Below, piece after piece: positions 34,997 to 43,319 of a stretch of DNA of 64,000 nucleotides (its first letter is position 1; each line of letters begins with the position of its first letter). The stretch is from assembly GCF_014203855.1 (NCBI RefSeq), contig NZ_JACHJV010000001.1, forward strand, positions 372,001 through 436,000. Direction: 5' to 3'. Source of the DNA: Kitasatospora kifunensis (lineage in GTDB: Bacteria > Actinomycetota > Actinomycetes > Streptomycetales > Streptomycetaceae). The position numbers and the translations under genes are program-made. Below the pieces are notes generated by a model. It saw only the letters and a list, made by a program, of their open reading frames with translations, did not search any database and was not told the DNA's origin.

Positions 34997-37069
34997 TCAG
35001 CGGCCCTGGTGCGGGCGCAGGGTGACGCTGAGGATGGTGCGGTACTCGGCGGGCTGGGCAGCCCCGACGGTGTAGCGGGCCGCCGCATCGGTGCCGTAGA
35101 CGCTGCCGGTGGTGGGCAGCGGCTTGGGCGTTGAGTAGCCGGCGAAGACCATGGTCAGGGTGCCGTTGTCGTTCTGCACCACGGTCGGGTCGTAGACCCG
35201 GCCCGCGTAGTAGCCGGCCACGTCCAGCGCGCCACCGGTGGCGGACTGCTCGGCCAGCGGGGCGAAGGTGTAGTCGGTGCCGATCAGCTTCTGCGGCGCG
35301 GACCAGTTCTTCCCGTCCTTGGAGGAGGAGTAGAAGATCTGGTTGAACGCGTCGCTGTCACCGTCCGAGGCGTAGGCGCCGGACAGGAAGAGGCCGTAGC
35401 TGCCGTCCTGGTTGGTGATCACGGTGCCGCGCGAGCCGATCCAGCGCAGCACGCTGTCGCTGGTGCTGTTCGGGTCGCCCAGGCCGCTGACCTGGCCGAG
35501 GTCGGTGAAGTGCAGGCCGTCGGTGGTGTAGGCGGCGCGCACCACGGTGTAGTCCTCGTTGTTGCCGAACAGCGACTTGGGCTTGTTCTTGCCCTCGCCG
35601 ATCGCGGCCAGCTGCGCGTAGGGGACGGTCGCCGCGCCGGGCGCGCCCACGCTGCTGCCCTTGGCCACCGCGCCCGTGCCGCCGGTGCACCCGGTCAGCG
35701 CGGTGGGCTTGCTGCCGGTGCAGGTGACCTGGACGATGCCGGCGGCGGTGCCCAGGCTCACCGTGACCGAGCCGCCCGTGAGCCCCAGCTGCGAGCTGTC
35801 GGCGACCGGGATGCTGGCGGCCGGCAGCGTGACGGCGGCCGTGGTGGTGGTCGGCGTGAAGTAGTTGACGATCTTCTCGGTGTAGAGCACCGCCACGCTG
35901 CCCTTGGGCGCGCCCGGGTACGTCGGCAGGGTGCTGATGATGCCGTCGGGAGCGACCAGGCCCGAAGTCTGCTGCGCGGTGGGCGGGATCACGGCGTCCG
36001 CCTTGACCGCGTCCCCGGCGTTGATGCTGACGCCACCGGGGGTGCGGGTGGTGCAGCCGGTGAAGGCGGTGGCGGTGGCCGCGTTGTCGTTGCAGTCGAC
36101 CGTGACGCCGTCCACCGAGAAGTGGCCCGGCTGCTCGAAGTTCGCGGTGCTGCCGACGTTGATCGTCACGCCGTCGCCGCCGGGCCCGGCCGGCACGGTG
36201 ACGGCCGCGGTCGCGCCGGTGGCGCCACCCATGCCGACCGGTTCGGCGGCGGGCAGGCCGGCCAGCGGGTCGCCGTCCTTGGGCGTGAGGTGATGGACGA
36301 TGAGGTTGGTGCCCAGCGTGTCCCCCGAGGGGCGGGAGAGCGTGTAGAGCACCTGGCCGCGGTGGCCGGTGCCGGCGTAGTTCGGCACGTTCAGCACGAA
36401 GGCGTGCCCCTGGCCGTCATCGTTGGTGTTGCCGTCGGGGCAGAGCCCCGCGTTCTGCTCCAGCGCCTCCCCGGCGTACTTCCAGGTCTTGCCGTGGTCG
36501 GTGGAGGTGGCCGCGACCACGGCCTCATCGCCGTCCTTGGGGCGGTAGTCGAAGAGACCGCTGAGCGTCCGGCCGCCGTCCTGGCTGGTGACGAAGGGGA
36601 AGTAGTACGGCTGCATCGGCAGCGTGCTGCCCTTGGGCTGGCGGACCACCGAGCCGGTCTCGGGGGTCGCCCCGCCGCTCGAGCAGTAGCCGGTCAGCGG
36701 GCCCGGGCTGCCGGTCACGCCGCTGGCGGCCGGTACGGCGCCGGAATCGGCCGGGTCCACGGCCAGGTTGGGGTAGCTCACCCCGCCCACGCTCACCGTG
36801 CCGGTGCCGCCGCCGGAGTAGACCGGCAGGCTGTTGCTGTACGAGGCGCCCAGCGTCAGGTCGCCCTGGGCAAGCGTCCAGGGGCCGCCCTTGACCCGGT
36901 CGACCGACGGCGTACCGACGGTGTAGCTCACCGGACCGCGGTGGTGGTGGCCGCCCCACCAGCCGTCGCCGTCCTGGCCGGCGGCCAGGGCTGGGCTGGT
37001 GGTGGCGGCGAGTGCGGCAATGGCGGTCGCGCCGACGGCGAGCGCCGTCCTGGCCTGGCGACGAGGCAT
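34997..37069 (-). CDS. Large secreted sialidase-fold (BNR-like) protein with inserted beta repeats
   Basis: This 690-residue secreted protein has its ATG at 37069 after GGGAGGAAC. The signal peptide is RRQARTALAVGATAIAALAA..SPALAA. BNR/Asp-box-like elements (STDHGKTWKYAGEAL, SSKDGKNWSAPQKL, YTTDGLHFTDLGQVSG) and NNEDYTVVRAAYTTDG and YDPTVVQNDNGTLTMVFAGYS indicate a beta-propeller. Two similar insertions (ITINV-like GVTINVGSTANFEQPGHFSV with CTTRTPGG, and IPVADSSQLGLTGGSVTVSL with CTGGTG) share a TxFxxxG..V..C...GC pattern. Canonical sialidase arginines are not clear. A glycosidase or lectin role is possible. Confidence 0.7.
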   Translation of the reverse strand: MPRRQARTALAVGATAIAALAATTSPALAAGQDGDGWWGGHHHRGPVSYTVGTPSVDRVKGGPWTLAQGDLTLGASYSNSLPVYSGGGTGTVSVGGVSYPNLAVDPADSGAVPAASGVTGSPGPLTGYCSSGGATPETGSVVRQPKGSTLPMQPYYFPFVTSQDGGRTLSGLFDYRPKDGDEAVVAATSTDHGKTWKYAGEALEQNAGLCPDGNTNDDGQGHAFVLNVPNYAGTGHRGQVLYTLSRPSGDTLGTNLIVHHLTPKDGDPLAGLPAAEPVGMGGATGATAAVTVPAGPGGDGVTINVGSTANFEQPGHFSVDGVTVDCNDNAATATAFTGCTTRTPGGVSINAGDAVKADAVIPPTAQQTSGLVAPDGIISTLPTYPGAPKGSVAVLYTEKIVNYFTPTTTTAAVTLPAASIPVADSSQLGLTGGSVTVSLGTAAGIVQVTCTGSKPTALTGCTGGTGAVAKGSSVGAPGAATVPYAQLAAIGEGKNKPKSLFGNNEDYTVVRAAYTTDGLHFTDLGQVSGLGDPNSTSDSVLRWIGSRGTVITNQDGSYGLFLSGAYASDGDSDAFNQIFYSSSKDGKNWSAPQKLIGTDYTFAPLAEQSATGGALDVAGYYAGRVYDPTVVQNDNGTLTMVFAGYSTPKPLPTTGSVYGTDAAARYTVGAAQPAEYRTILSVTLRPHQGR

Positions 37070-37312
37070 CGATGTTCCTCCCGGTTGCGCCCGTGCCCGA
37101 GCCCCGGAATGAGCGAGCTGCACGGGTCAGGCGTGATCCTGACCGCTCGCCGAGCCGCGCGGCAGGGGGTGGCACGAATGTTCACCACCCGTTCGCCGCA
37201 AGGTTTATGACGCGCCGTCTGGAAGCGCCTGGAGGCCCAGCGAACTACCAGCGGGTAGCGCGGACCGTGTATTCCAGGTGCCGCACCCAGCATGATCAGG
37301 TAGAACATCGCG

Positions 37313-37975
37313 GTGACTACTCAGTTGACCACCCAGTTGACCACCCAGCCGACCGCTCAGCCGACCGCTCAGCCGCTACCGCAGCCGGGCGCCGTTCTCC
37401 CCCGCACCCTGACCGCGGGAGACCTGCTGCTGCGCCCCCTCGCGGAGAGCGACGAGCCCGCCGTGGCCGGCGCGTTGCGGGATGCCGAGATCCTGCGCTG
37501 GGCCGCGGGCCGGGCCGTCACCCAGGCTCCGGAGGCCGAGCGCGCCCGTCGCTGGCTGGAGCCGCGGATGGCGGGCTGGGCCACGGGCAACGCGTGGTTC
37601 GCCGTCACCGACACCGACCACGACACCCTGCTCGGCGCGCTGAGCATCCGAGAGGTGAACCGGCTCCCGGACCAGGCGACGGTCACCTACTGGGTGGCAG
37701 CGCCGGCGCGCGGGCGGGGCCTGGCCGCCAAGGCCCTTGACGCGGCGGCCCGCTGGGCGTTCGCCGAGCCCGCGGACGGCGGACTCGGCCTGCACCGCAT
37801 CACGCTCGACCACGCCCTGCTCAACACCCACTCGTGCGCGGTCGCCGAGCGGGCCGGGTTCCGGATCGAGGGCACCATGCGGGACTACTACGTCGACGCG
37901 GGCGGCGCGCGCCACGACTCGCACCTGCACGCCCGGCTCGCCACCGATGCCGTCGCCGACCTCAACGGCCAGTAG
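37313..37975 (+). CDS. GNAT acetyltransferase (RimJ/RimL type) with a Thr/Gln repeat tail
   Basis: This 220-residue cytosolic protein starts at GTG 37313. The first 25 residues are tandem TTQL and TAQP repeats (12-bp DNA units), absent from normal GNATs. The domain follows: LLRPLAESDEPAVAGALRD, WFAVTDTDHDTLLGALSIRE, VTYWVAAPARGRGLAAKALD (acetyl-CoA binding) and NTHSCAVAERAGFRIEGTMR, matching RimJ/L-type acetyltransferases. A start after the repeat is not obvious. The substrate is unknown. Confidence 0.82.
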   Translation: MTTQLTTQLTTQPTAQPTAQPLPQPGAVLPRTLTAGDLLLRPLAESDEPAVAGALRDAEILRWAAGRAVTQAPEAERARRWLEPRMAGWATGNAWFAVTDTDHDTLLGALSIREVNRLPDQATVTYWVAAPARGRGLAAKALDAAARWAFAEPADGGLGLHRITLDHALLNTHSCAVAERAGFRIEGTMRDYYVDAGGARHDSHLHARLATDAVADLNGQ

Positions 37976-37991
37976 CTGGAACGGTCAGTAG

Positions 37992-38576
37992 CTAGAGCCG
38001 CGGCCGCAGGCCTTCCAGGGCACGCTCGACCATGGTGTGCGCGTCGTAGTCGGCGAGCGGCTCGGTGCCGAGCAGGAAGCGGTAGTAGATCGGCCCGTAG
38101 AGCTGCTCGACCATCATCCGGGTCGGTATGTCCGCGCGCAGCTGCCCCGCCGCCACGGCCCGCTCCAGGCGGGCCTGGCACTGGCGGGTGCGCGGCTCGG
38201 TGATGGCCTCGCGGACGGCGGCCGCGACCTGCGGATCGCCCTGGGCCTCGGCGATCACGCCCTTGAAGACGGCGCCGACGTCACTGCAGAACAGCCTGAC
38301 CACGTTGTCGATCTGGCTGGCCAGGTCGGCCGCCACGTCGCCGGTGTCGGGGAAGTCGGTGGCGGTGCCCATCCGCTCGTTGATGCTCTCCAGTGCCAGC
38401 ACGCCCTTTGACGGCCACCAGCGGTAGATGGTCGGCTTGCCGACGCCCGCGGCGGCCGCGATGGCTTCGATGGTCAACTTCGAATAGCCGTTGCGGACCG
38501 CCAGGTCGAAGGTCGCGTCCAGGATCGCGCGGTGCGAGCGGGCGCTGCGGCGAACGGGATTGGGCTCTGGAGTCAT
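37992..38576 (-). CDS. TetR-family regulator
   Basis: This 194-residue repressor has the N-terminal helix-turn-helix SHRAILDATFDLAVRNGYSK, TIEAIAAAAGVGKPTIYRWW and PSKGVLALESI; the C-terminal domain (VVRLFCSDVGAVFKGVIAEA, EQLYGPIYYRFLLGTEPL) is the TetR_C_16-like ligand pocket. It is divergent from the tandem carboxymuconolactone-decarboxylase-like gene. Inverted copies of ACGTTTCGT and ACGAAACGT lie between them, so it most likely represses that gene and itself. Confidence 0.88.
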   Translation of the reverse strand: MTPEPNPVRRSARSHRAILDATFDLAVRNGYSKLTIEAIAAAAGVGKPTIYRWWPSKGVLALESINERMGTATDFPDTGDVAADLASQIDNVVRLFCSDVGAVFKGVIAEAQGDPQVAAAVREAITEPRTRQCQARLERAVAAGQLRADIPTRMMVEQLYGPIYYRFLLGTEPLADYDAHTMVERALEGLRPRL

Positions 38577-38605
38577 GGCGTCATCCTACCCCTCAGACGT
38601 GACGC

Positions 38606-38671
38606 TACGTTTCGTTTCGCAAAACCGTTGCAAGCCGACCCGCTCCGTTGTACGTTACGAAACGTTCCGTA
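38606..38671. promoter_or_regulatory. TetR operator sites
   Basis: ACGTTTCGT at 38607-38615 and ACGAAACGT at 38657-38665 are inverted copies. The second is part of a near-perfect palindrome TACGAAACGTTCCGTA (38656-38671). The region lies between the TetR start and the divergent gene at 38716. Confidence 0.6.
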
Positions 38672-38715
38672 TCGCGGGAGCTCCGCCTCCCCCTCACTCC
38701 GGAGAGCCGATCACC

Positions 38716-39576
38716 ATGTCCGAGACCCCCGACACCGCCGCCACCACCTCCACCTCCACGCGCTACGACCGAGGCCTTGCACTGCTCCAGGAGGTCAGCG
38801 GCGACCCCGTCCCGGCAGTCCTCAGCAGCCTGGCCGACATCGCCCCCGACCTGGCCCGCTACACCATCGAGTTCGGGTACGGCGACATCTACCACCGCCC
38901 CGGACTGAGCCTGCGGCAGCGGCAGTTGATCAACATCGCCGCCCTCACCGCCCTGGGCACCGCGGCCCCGCAGTTGCGCTTCCACATCAACGGCGCGCTG
39001 AACGTCGGGGTCACACCCCGCGAGATCGTGGAGACGATCATCCACATGCTGGTCTACGCGGGTGTGCCCGCCGCACTCAACGGCATGACCGTCGCCCGCG
39101 AGGTCTTCGCCGAGCGGCCCAGCCCCGAGCAGACCCCACTCGGCGACCTCGCCCGGAGTCAGGTCCGCCCGGCACAGACCTCCGAGGACCGCTATCGGCG
39201 CGGGCTCGCGGCACTGAAGGAGATCGACGGCCACGCCGGCGAGCAGGTGGTGGCCGCACTCCAGGACATCGCCCCAGATCTGGGCCGCTACATCATCGAG
39301 TTCAGCTTCGGCGACATCTACAGCCGCACCGGACTCACCCTCAAGGAGCGCGAGTTGGCCTCGGTGGCCGCCTGCACGGCACTGGGCACCGCGGCACCGC
39401 AGCTGCGAGTGCACATCCACGGACTGCTCAACGTCGGCGGCAGCAGGGAAGAGGTGGTCGAGACCATCACGCACCTGACCGGCTACGCGGGCTTTCCGGC
39501 CGCGCTCAACGGCATCACCGCCGCCCGCGAGGTCTTCGCCCAGCGCGATGCCGACCCGCAGACCGCGGGGCGCTGA
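38716..39576 (+). CDS. Tandem carboxymuconolactone decarboxylase-like (CMD/AhpD-fold) protein
   Basis: This 286-residue protein is built from two CMD domains: RYDRGLALLQEVSGDPVPAV..DIAPDLARYTIEFGYGDIY and RYRRGLAALKEIDGHAGEQV..DIAPDLGRYIIEFSFGDIY. Each is followed by a TALGTAAPQLR(F/V)HI and an NVG..REIVETI/EEVVETI..YAG(V/F)PAALNG(M/I)T stretch. The AhpD CxxC is absent, so thiol peroxidase-linked activity is unlikely; the His in LRFHINGALN and LRVHIHGLLN is conserved. Such enzymes act as gamma-carboxymuconolactone decarboxylases or hydrolase-like enzymes. It is controlled by the divergent TetR. It lies 152 bp upstream of the MNIO operon on the same strand, and a link between them is unproven. 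Confidence 0.85.
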   Translation: MSETPDTAATTSTSTRYDRGLALLQEVSGDPVPAVLSSLADIAPDLARYTIEFGYGDIYHRPGLSLRQRQLINIAALTALGTAAPQLRFHINGALNVGVTPREIVETIIHMLVYAGVPAALNGMTVAREVFAERPSPEQTPLGDLARSQVRPAQTSEDRYRRGLAALKEIDGHAGEQVVAALQDIAPDLGRYIIEFSFGDIYSRTGLTLKERELASVAACTALGTAAPQLRVHIHGLLNVGGSREEVVETITHLTGYAGFPAALNGITAAREVFAQRDADPQTAGR

Positions 39577-39728
39577 CGGATCGGCGATCGGGGGCAGCGC
39601 CCCACCGGGCGCCCCACCGGAAGTCGCGCGACACGCACCGAATCTCTCGAATCACCATGCGTCACCAAGGCTACTCTTTTGCTCTGCCTACGTACGACCT
39701 GTCGGCAGGAATCCGAAGGAGGTCTGAC
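39577..39728 (+). promoter_or_regulatory. Leader region of the MNIO operon
   Basis: No gene lies here. A GGGGCAGCGCCCC hairpin (about 39592-39604) may end the CMD transcript. The ribosome site AGGAGG (39717-39722) sits six bases before the TTG at 39729 and decides that start. No clear -35/-10 pair was identified. Confidence 0.4.
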
Positions 39729-40328
39729 TTGGAGCCACGACAGCAGGGCGACGGGCACGTTGACGGTTCTTTCGACGGGCTGCTGACCGACGCCACAGAA
39801 ATCAGCCTGCTCATCAGCGGCGGTGAGATCGGCGCGGCCAAGCGCAAGGAGGCCACCGAGGCGGGCCCGGTGCGCACCGAGGCCAAGGAGCTGCAGGAGG
39901 CGGTCGAGCTCCACGTCTGCATGGGCCTGAACGCCTGTGTGGGCCACGGCTTCGACGGCACCGGCGTGATGGCGGGCATGGGCCAGTGCGCGACCGTCCA
40001 CCACATCTGCCACGGCGCCAACGAGTGCCGGGCGCAAGGTGGTTGTGGGTACTCCGGCTCGGACGCGGAGCAGGCCAAGCCGGGCGACCAGGCCTGTCGG
40101 CAGAACGGCAGCTGCGCCAGCCCGATCAACGAGAGCCGGGTGCACGCGGCCGGCCCCTACCGGGGCACCAGCGTCTGGAAGCGGGCCCGGGCCATCTTCG
40201 AGCACCGCATGTACGAGGCGGGCGTCCCCTTCGGGCCCGCACCGGGCGAGGGCTACCCCGACGACCTCGTCCCCAGCTACGAGACGCCGCGCGGCATCCA
40301 GAGCTCCAAGCGATCAGCCAGCTCATGA
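39729..40328 (+). CDS. Cys-rich cytosolic protein, candidate substrate (RiPP-like precursor) of the MNIO
   Basis: This 199-residue protein starts at TTG 39729 with a perfect AGGAGG. No signal peptide is present. Residues 1-60 are polar ([20 protein letters not shown]). The centre holds eight Cys (64, 70, 87, 94, 100, 106, 123, 129); six neighbour pairs or triplets are spaced C-x5-[21 protein letters not shown] and CRQNGSC. The C-terminal part, [20 protein letters not shown] and [13 protein letters not shown], is conserved-looking and helical. Its ATGA overlap with the DUF692 gene mirrors known precursor/MNIO gene pairs such as methanobactin and bufferin. It differs from bufferins in lacking a signal peptide and in length. 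It may carry modified cysteines and bind metal. Confidence 0.75.
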   Translation: MEPRQQGDGHVDGSFDGLLTDATEISLLISGGEIGAAKRKEATEAGPVRTEAKELQEAVELHVCMGLNACVGHGFDGTGVMAGMGQCATVHHICHGANECRAQGGCGYSGSDAEQAKPGDQACRQNGSCASPINESRVHAAGPYRGTSVWKRARAIFEHRMYEAGVPFGPAPGEGYPDDLVPSYETPRGIQSSKRSASS

Positions 40329-41197
40329 CGTACTGTCAGCCTCCGGACAGCCTGGGGCTGGGGCTCGGCCTGCGTTTCCAGCACCTGAGCCACGTGCTGG
40401 AAACCTGGCCCGAGGTCGGCTGGTTCGAGATCATCTCGGAGAACTTCATGGACTCCGGCGGCTATCCGCGCCACGCCCTGGACCGGATCGCCGAGCGGTA
40501 TCCGATCGTCATGCACGGCGTCTCGCTGTCGATCGGCAGCACCGACCCGCTCGACTTCGACTATCTCCACCGGCTGCGCCGACTCGCACAGGCCACCGGA
40601 GCGCGCTGGGTCTCCGACCACATCTGCTGGACCGGGGTGGCCGGGGTGAACACCCACGACCTGTTGCCGGTGCCCTTCACCGAGGAGGCACTGGCCCACC
40701 TGGTCCGCCGGGTTCACCTCGTCCAGGACGTCCTGGAGCGGCAGTTGGTGTTGGAGAACCCCAGCAGCTACGCGACCTTCGCGGGGGCGACCATGCCCGA
40801 GTGGGAGTTCGTCGCGCGACTGGCCACCGAGTCCGGCTGTGGCCTGTTGCTCGACGTCAACAACGTCTACGTCTCCGCCGTCAACCACGACTTCGACCCC
40901 GAGCAGTACCTGCGGGCGCTGCCCGCCGAGCGGGTGATGCAACTGCACCTGGCCGGCCACACCGATCTGGGCAGCCACCTGATCGACACCCATGACCAAC
41001 CGGTGGCCGAACCGGTCTGGGAGCTCTACCGGTTGGCGACCAGCCTGACCGGCCCGGTGCCCACCCTGCTCGAATGGGACGACCGCATCCCACCGTTCCC
41101 GCAGCTGCTCGCCGAGTTGGACAAGGCCCGCCAGTACACGGCCCCCGCGGCTGTCGCCCACCCCGCCCGCGTCCCCGTCCCGGTGCGCTGTGACTGA
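40325..41197 (+). CDS. DUF692 multinuclear non-haem iron-dependent oxidase (MNIO)
   Basis: This 290-residue TIM-barrel enzyme's ATG overlaps the precursor stop (ATGA). Metal-site residues of the MbnB/TglH/ChrH family are in place: [33 protein letters not shown] (His64), [10 protein letters not shown] (Asp98/His99), [10 protein letters not shown] (His111/Asp112), [30 protein letters not shown] and LLEWDDRIP. Family members use two or three iron ions and O2 to rearrange cysteines of a precursor peptide into thiooxazole, oxazolone/thioamide or beta-hydroxyl products. The length is normal. The gene order precursor-MNIO-DUF2063 supports that role. Confidence 0.92.
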   Translation: MTYCQPPDSLGLGLGLRFQHLSHVLETWPEVGWFEIISENFMDSGGYPRHALDRIAERYPIVMHGVSLSIGSTDPLDFDYLHRLRRLAQATGARWVSDHICWTGVAGVNTHDLLPVPFTEEALAHLVRRVHLVQDVLERQLVLENPSSYATFAGATMPEWEFVARLATESGCGLLLDVNNVYVSAVNHDFDPEQYLRALPAERVMQLHLAGHTDLGSHLIDTHDQPVAEPVWELYRLATSLTGPVPTLLEWDDRIPPFPQLLAELDKARQYTAPAAVAHPARVPVPVRCD

Positions 41198-41996
41198 GCC
41201 AGCCGGGCTGGCCGAGCAGCAACGCTGGCTCCAGCAGGCCGTGTTGGCCCCGGATGGGCCGGACCCGAGGGAACCGGCCGAGGCCGTGCTGACCTCCACC
41301 GCACGGCTCGGCGCCGACCGGCGGCTCGACATCTACCGACGCGGCTACCGGCTGCGACTGCTGGAGGCGATGCGCGGACTCCATCCGGGCCTGTGCGCAC
41401 TGCTCGGCCGCGAGCTCTTCGAGGACTTCGCCCTGGAGTACCTGGACGCCCGCCCCTCGCGCTCCCCCTCCCTCCACCAGCTGGGCCGGCACTTCGCCGG
41501 CCACCTCGCCAAGCGTCGCCCCGACCGGGACAGGCCACCGGAGCTGCGCGAGCGGTGGATCGACCTGGTCATCGATCTCGCCCGCTACGAGCAGGTGTTC
41601 GCCGAGGTCTACGACGGCCCGGGAACCGAGGGCCGGACCGACCAACTCTCCGGTGAGTCAATCCGATTGGACGCCACCGTCCAACCATCCCCCTGCCTGC
41701 GGCTGTTGACGCTCTGCGGCCCGGTGCACGGCTACGTCGCGGCTGTCCGCCGCGGCGAACAGCCCGCTCCCCCCGAGCCGCGCCCGGTGCGGCTTGCGGT
41801 GTCGCGCCGCGCCTACCTCGTCACCACCACCGAACTCTCCCCCGACGCCTACGACTTCCTCTCCGCCCTGCTTCACGGTGCCACCGTCGAGGCAGCGGCC
41901 ACCGAGGCCGAGCTTGCCCTGCCCGCCGCCGCCCAACTGCTGCGCGGCTGGGCGGCGGACAGGTGGCTGTGCCGGCAACCTCCACACCCCGCCTGA
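41190..41996 (+). CDS. DUF2063 partner protein of the MNIO (putative precursor-recognition subunit)
   Basis: This 268-residue protein starts at GTG 41190, overlapping the DUF692 gene by eight bases. The N-terminal part is the DUF2063 helical domain: [60 protein letters not shown] and [16 protein letters not shown]. The C-terminal half ([40 protein letters not shown]) resembles the winged-helix RiPP-recognition part of MbnC/BufC. In characterised systems this subunit binds the leader or core of the precursor and activates the MNIO. Confidence 0.88.
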   Translation: MTEPAGLAEQQRWLQQAVLAPDGPDPREPAEAVLTSTARLGADRRLDIYRRGYRLRLLEAMRGLHPGLCALLGRELFEDFALEYLDARPSRSPSLHQLGRHFAGHLAKRRPDRDRPPELRERWIDLVIDLARYEQVFAEVYDGPGTEGRTDQLSGESIRLDATVQPSPCLRLLTLCGPVHGYVAAVRRGEQPAPPEPRPVRLAVSRRAYLVTTTELSPDAYDFLSALLHGATVEAAATEAELALPAAAQLLRGWAADRWLCRQPPHPA

Positions 41997-42014
41997 CCCG
42001 AGGAGACACCGACC

Positions 42015-43256
42015 ATGACCGTAACCGCTCCACGGCTGAGCACCGAGCCCCCCATCCTCACCAGTGCGCCGATCGACGCCAGTATCGAGATCACCACGCT
42101 GGAGCAGCTGGTCAACCACCTCAAGCAGGCGGCCTACCTGGAGTTGTCCACCATCCCGATGTACCTCTACGCGGGCTTCTCGATCGGCTCGCGCGGCTAC
42201 TCCCAGTGGAACCCGGGTATGGGCGCCTTCCGACTGATCCGCAGCATCGTGGTGGAGGAGATGCTGCACCTGTGCCTGGTCCGCAACCTGCTGGTGGCGG
42301 TCGGGCACGGCGACGACATCACCTTCTACCAGGAGAAGTTCATCCCGGCCTACCCCGCGCCGATGCTGCACCGCCACCCGAAGCTCACCCTCCATCTCGG
42401 CCCGTGCAGCGAGACGTTGGTGCGCGAGGTCTTCATGGAGTTCGAACGGCCCAAGCCCGCCAAGGGCGAGAGCAAGCCACCCAAGGGGCAGTACGCCACC
42501 ATCGGCGAGTTCTACAAGGCCGTGGCCAAGGGGCTGACCACGCTCAACAAGTCGATGGGGCCCAGCCTCTGGGCGAAGAACCAGCCGGACCTCCAGTACG
42601 TCGCCGCGTACTGGAACAAGGACGGCGGCGGCGATACGGTGCTCGTCCACGACCTGAAGAGCGCCCTGGACGCCGTGAAGATCATCGTCGAGCAGGGTGA
42701 GGGCATCGACCCCGACAAGCCCTCGGTGCCGATCGACCCGCTCAAGCCCATCCCCGGGCTGGACGAGCTGCCGCACTACACCAAGTTCAAGCGGATCGCG
42801 GACCGCGTCGAGCCCCTGGGCGCCGTGTGGGCGCTGCCCGAGGACCCCAAGGCCTCGGACTATGTGGAGGACGACGCCGTCGCCAGCATCAACACCCTCT
42901 TCAATGCGGTCTACTGCTATGTGCTGCACATGCTGGATGTGATTTACCAGACCTCCTGGAAGGAGATGAAGCCCGGGGAGTCGAACCCGCGCTACCACTA
43001 CGAGCGCACCTTCATGTCGGCAATGCAGGGCATCCTGGTCACGGTGGCGGACCTGATGACCGCCACCCAGATCACCGCCGGCAAGTTCGCCGGCAACTTC
43101 AACGCCGGGCCGAGCTTCCAGTACTACAAGCTGCCCGCGACCGGGAAGAAGCAGCACCTCATCGATCTCTGCGACACGGCGATGTCCTACTACCCCAAGC
43201 TTGGTGGCGACAACAGCGTGCAATGGCTGATCGGCAAGCTGCCTGACGCGCTGTGA
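42015..43256 (+). CDS. Ferritin-like domain protein, VioB/iminophenyl-pyruvate-dimer-synthase-like
   Basis: This 413-residue protein has its ATG at 42015 after CGAGGAGAC and 18 bp from the DUF2063 gene. The ferritin-like four-helix core shows diiron-type residues: QAAYLELSTIPMYLYAGFSI (Glu43), RSIVVEEMLHLCLVRNLLVA (Glu81/82, His85) and later YERTFMSAMQGILVTVADLM. The wording is that of the ferritin-like half of VioB/RebD proteins, which dimerise imino acids in violacein and rebeccamycin pathways. Here it stands without tryptophan oxidase, so that reaction is unlikely. It may act on or with the MNIO product. It ends the operon, followed by a strong terminator. Confidence 0.82.
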   Translation: MTVTAPRLSTEPPILTSAPIDASIEITTLEQLVNHLKQAAYLELSTIPMYLYAGFSIGSRGYSQWNPGMGAFRLIRSIVVEEMLHLCLVRNLLVAVGHGDDITFYQEKFIPAYPAPMLHRHPKLTLHLGPCSETLVREVFMEFERPKPAKGESKPPKGQYATIGEFYKAVAKGLTTLNKSMGPSLWAKNQPDLQYVAAYWNKDGGGDTVLVHDLKSALDAVKIIVEQGEGIDPDKPSVPIDPLKPIPGLDELPHYTKFKRIADRVEPLGAVWALPEDPKASDYVEDDAVASINTLFNAVYCYVLHMLDVIYQTSWKEMKPGESNPRYHYERTFMSAMQGILVTVADLMTATQITAGKFAGNFNAGPSFQYYKLPATGKKQHLIDLCDTAMSYYPKLGGDNSVQWLIGKLPDAL

Positions 43257-43264
43257 GCACCGCT

Positions 43265-43296
43265 GGGCCCGCGCTCCCGCTCGGGAGCGCGGGCCC
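43265..43296. terminator. Terminator of the MNIO operon
   Basis: GGGCCCGCGCTCCC and its exact complement form a 14-bp stem with a GCTC loop, nine bases after the stop. Confidence 0.88.
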
Positions 43297-43319
43297 GCCC
43301 GCGCAGTCAGCGGGTTCCC

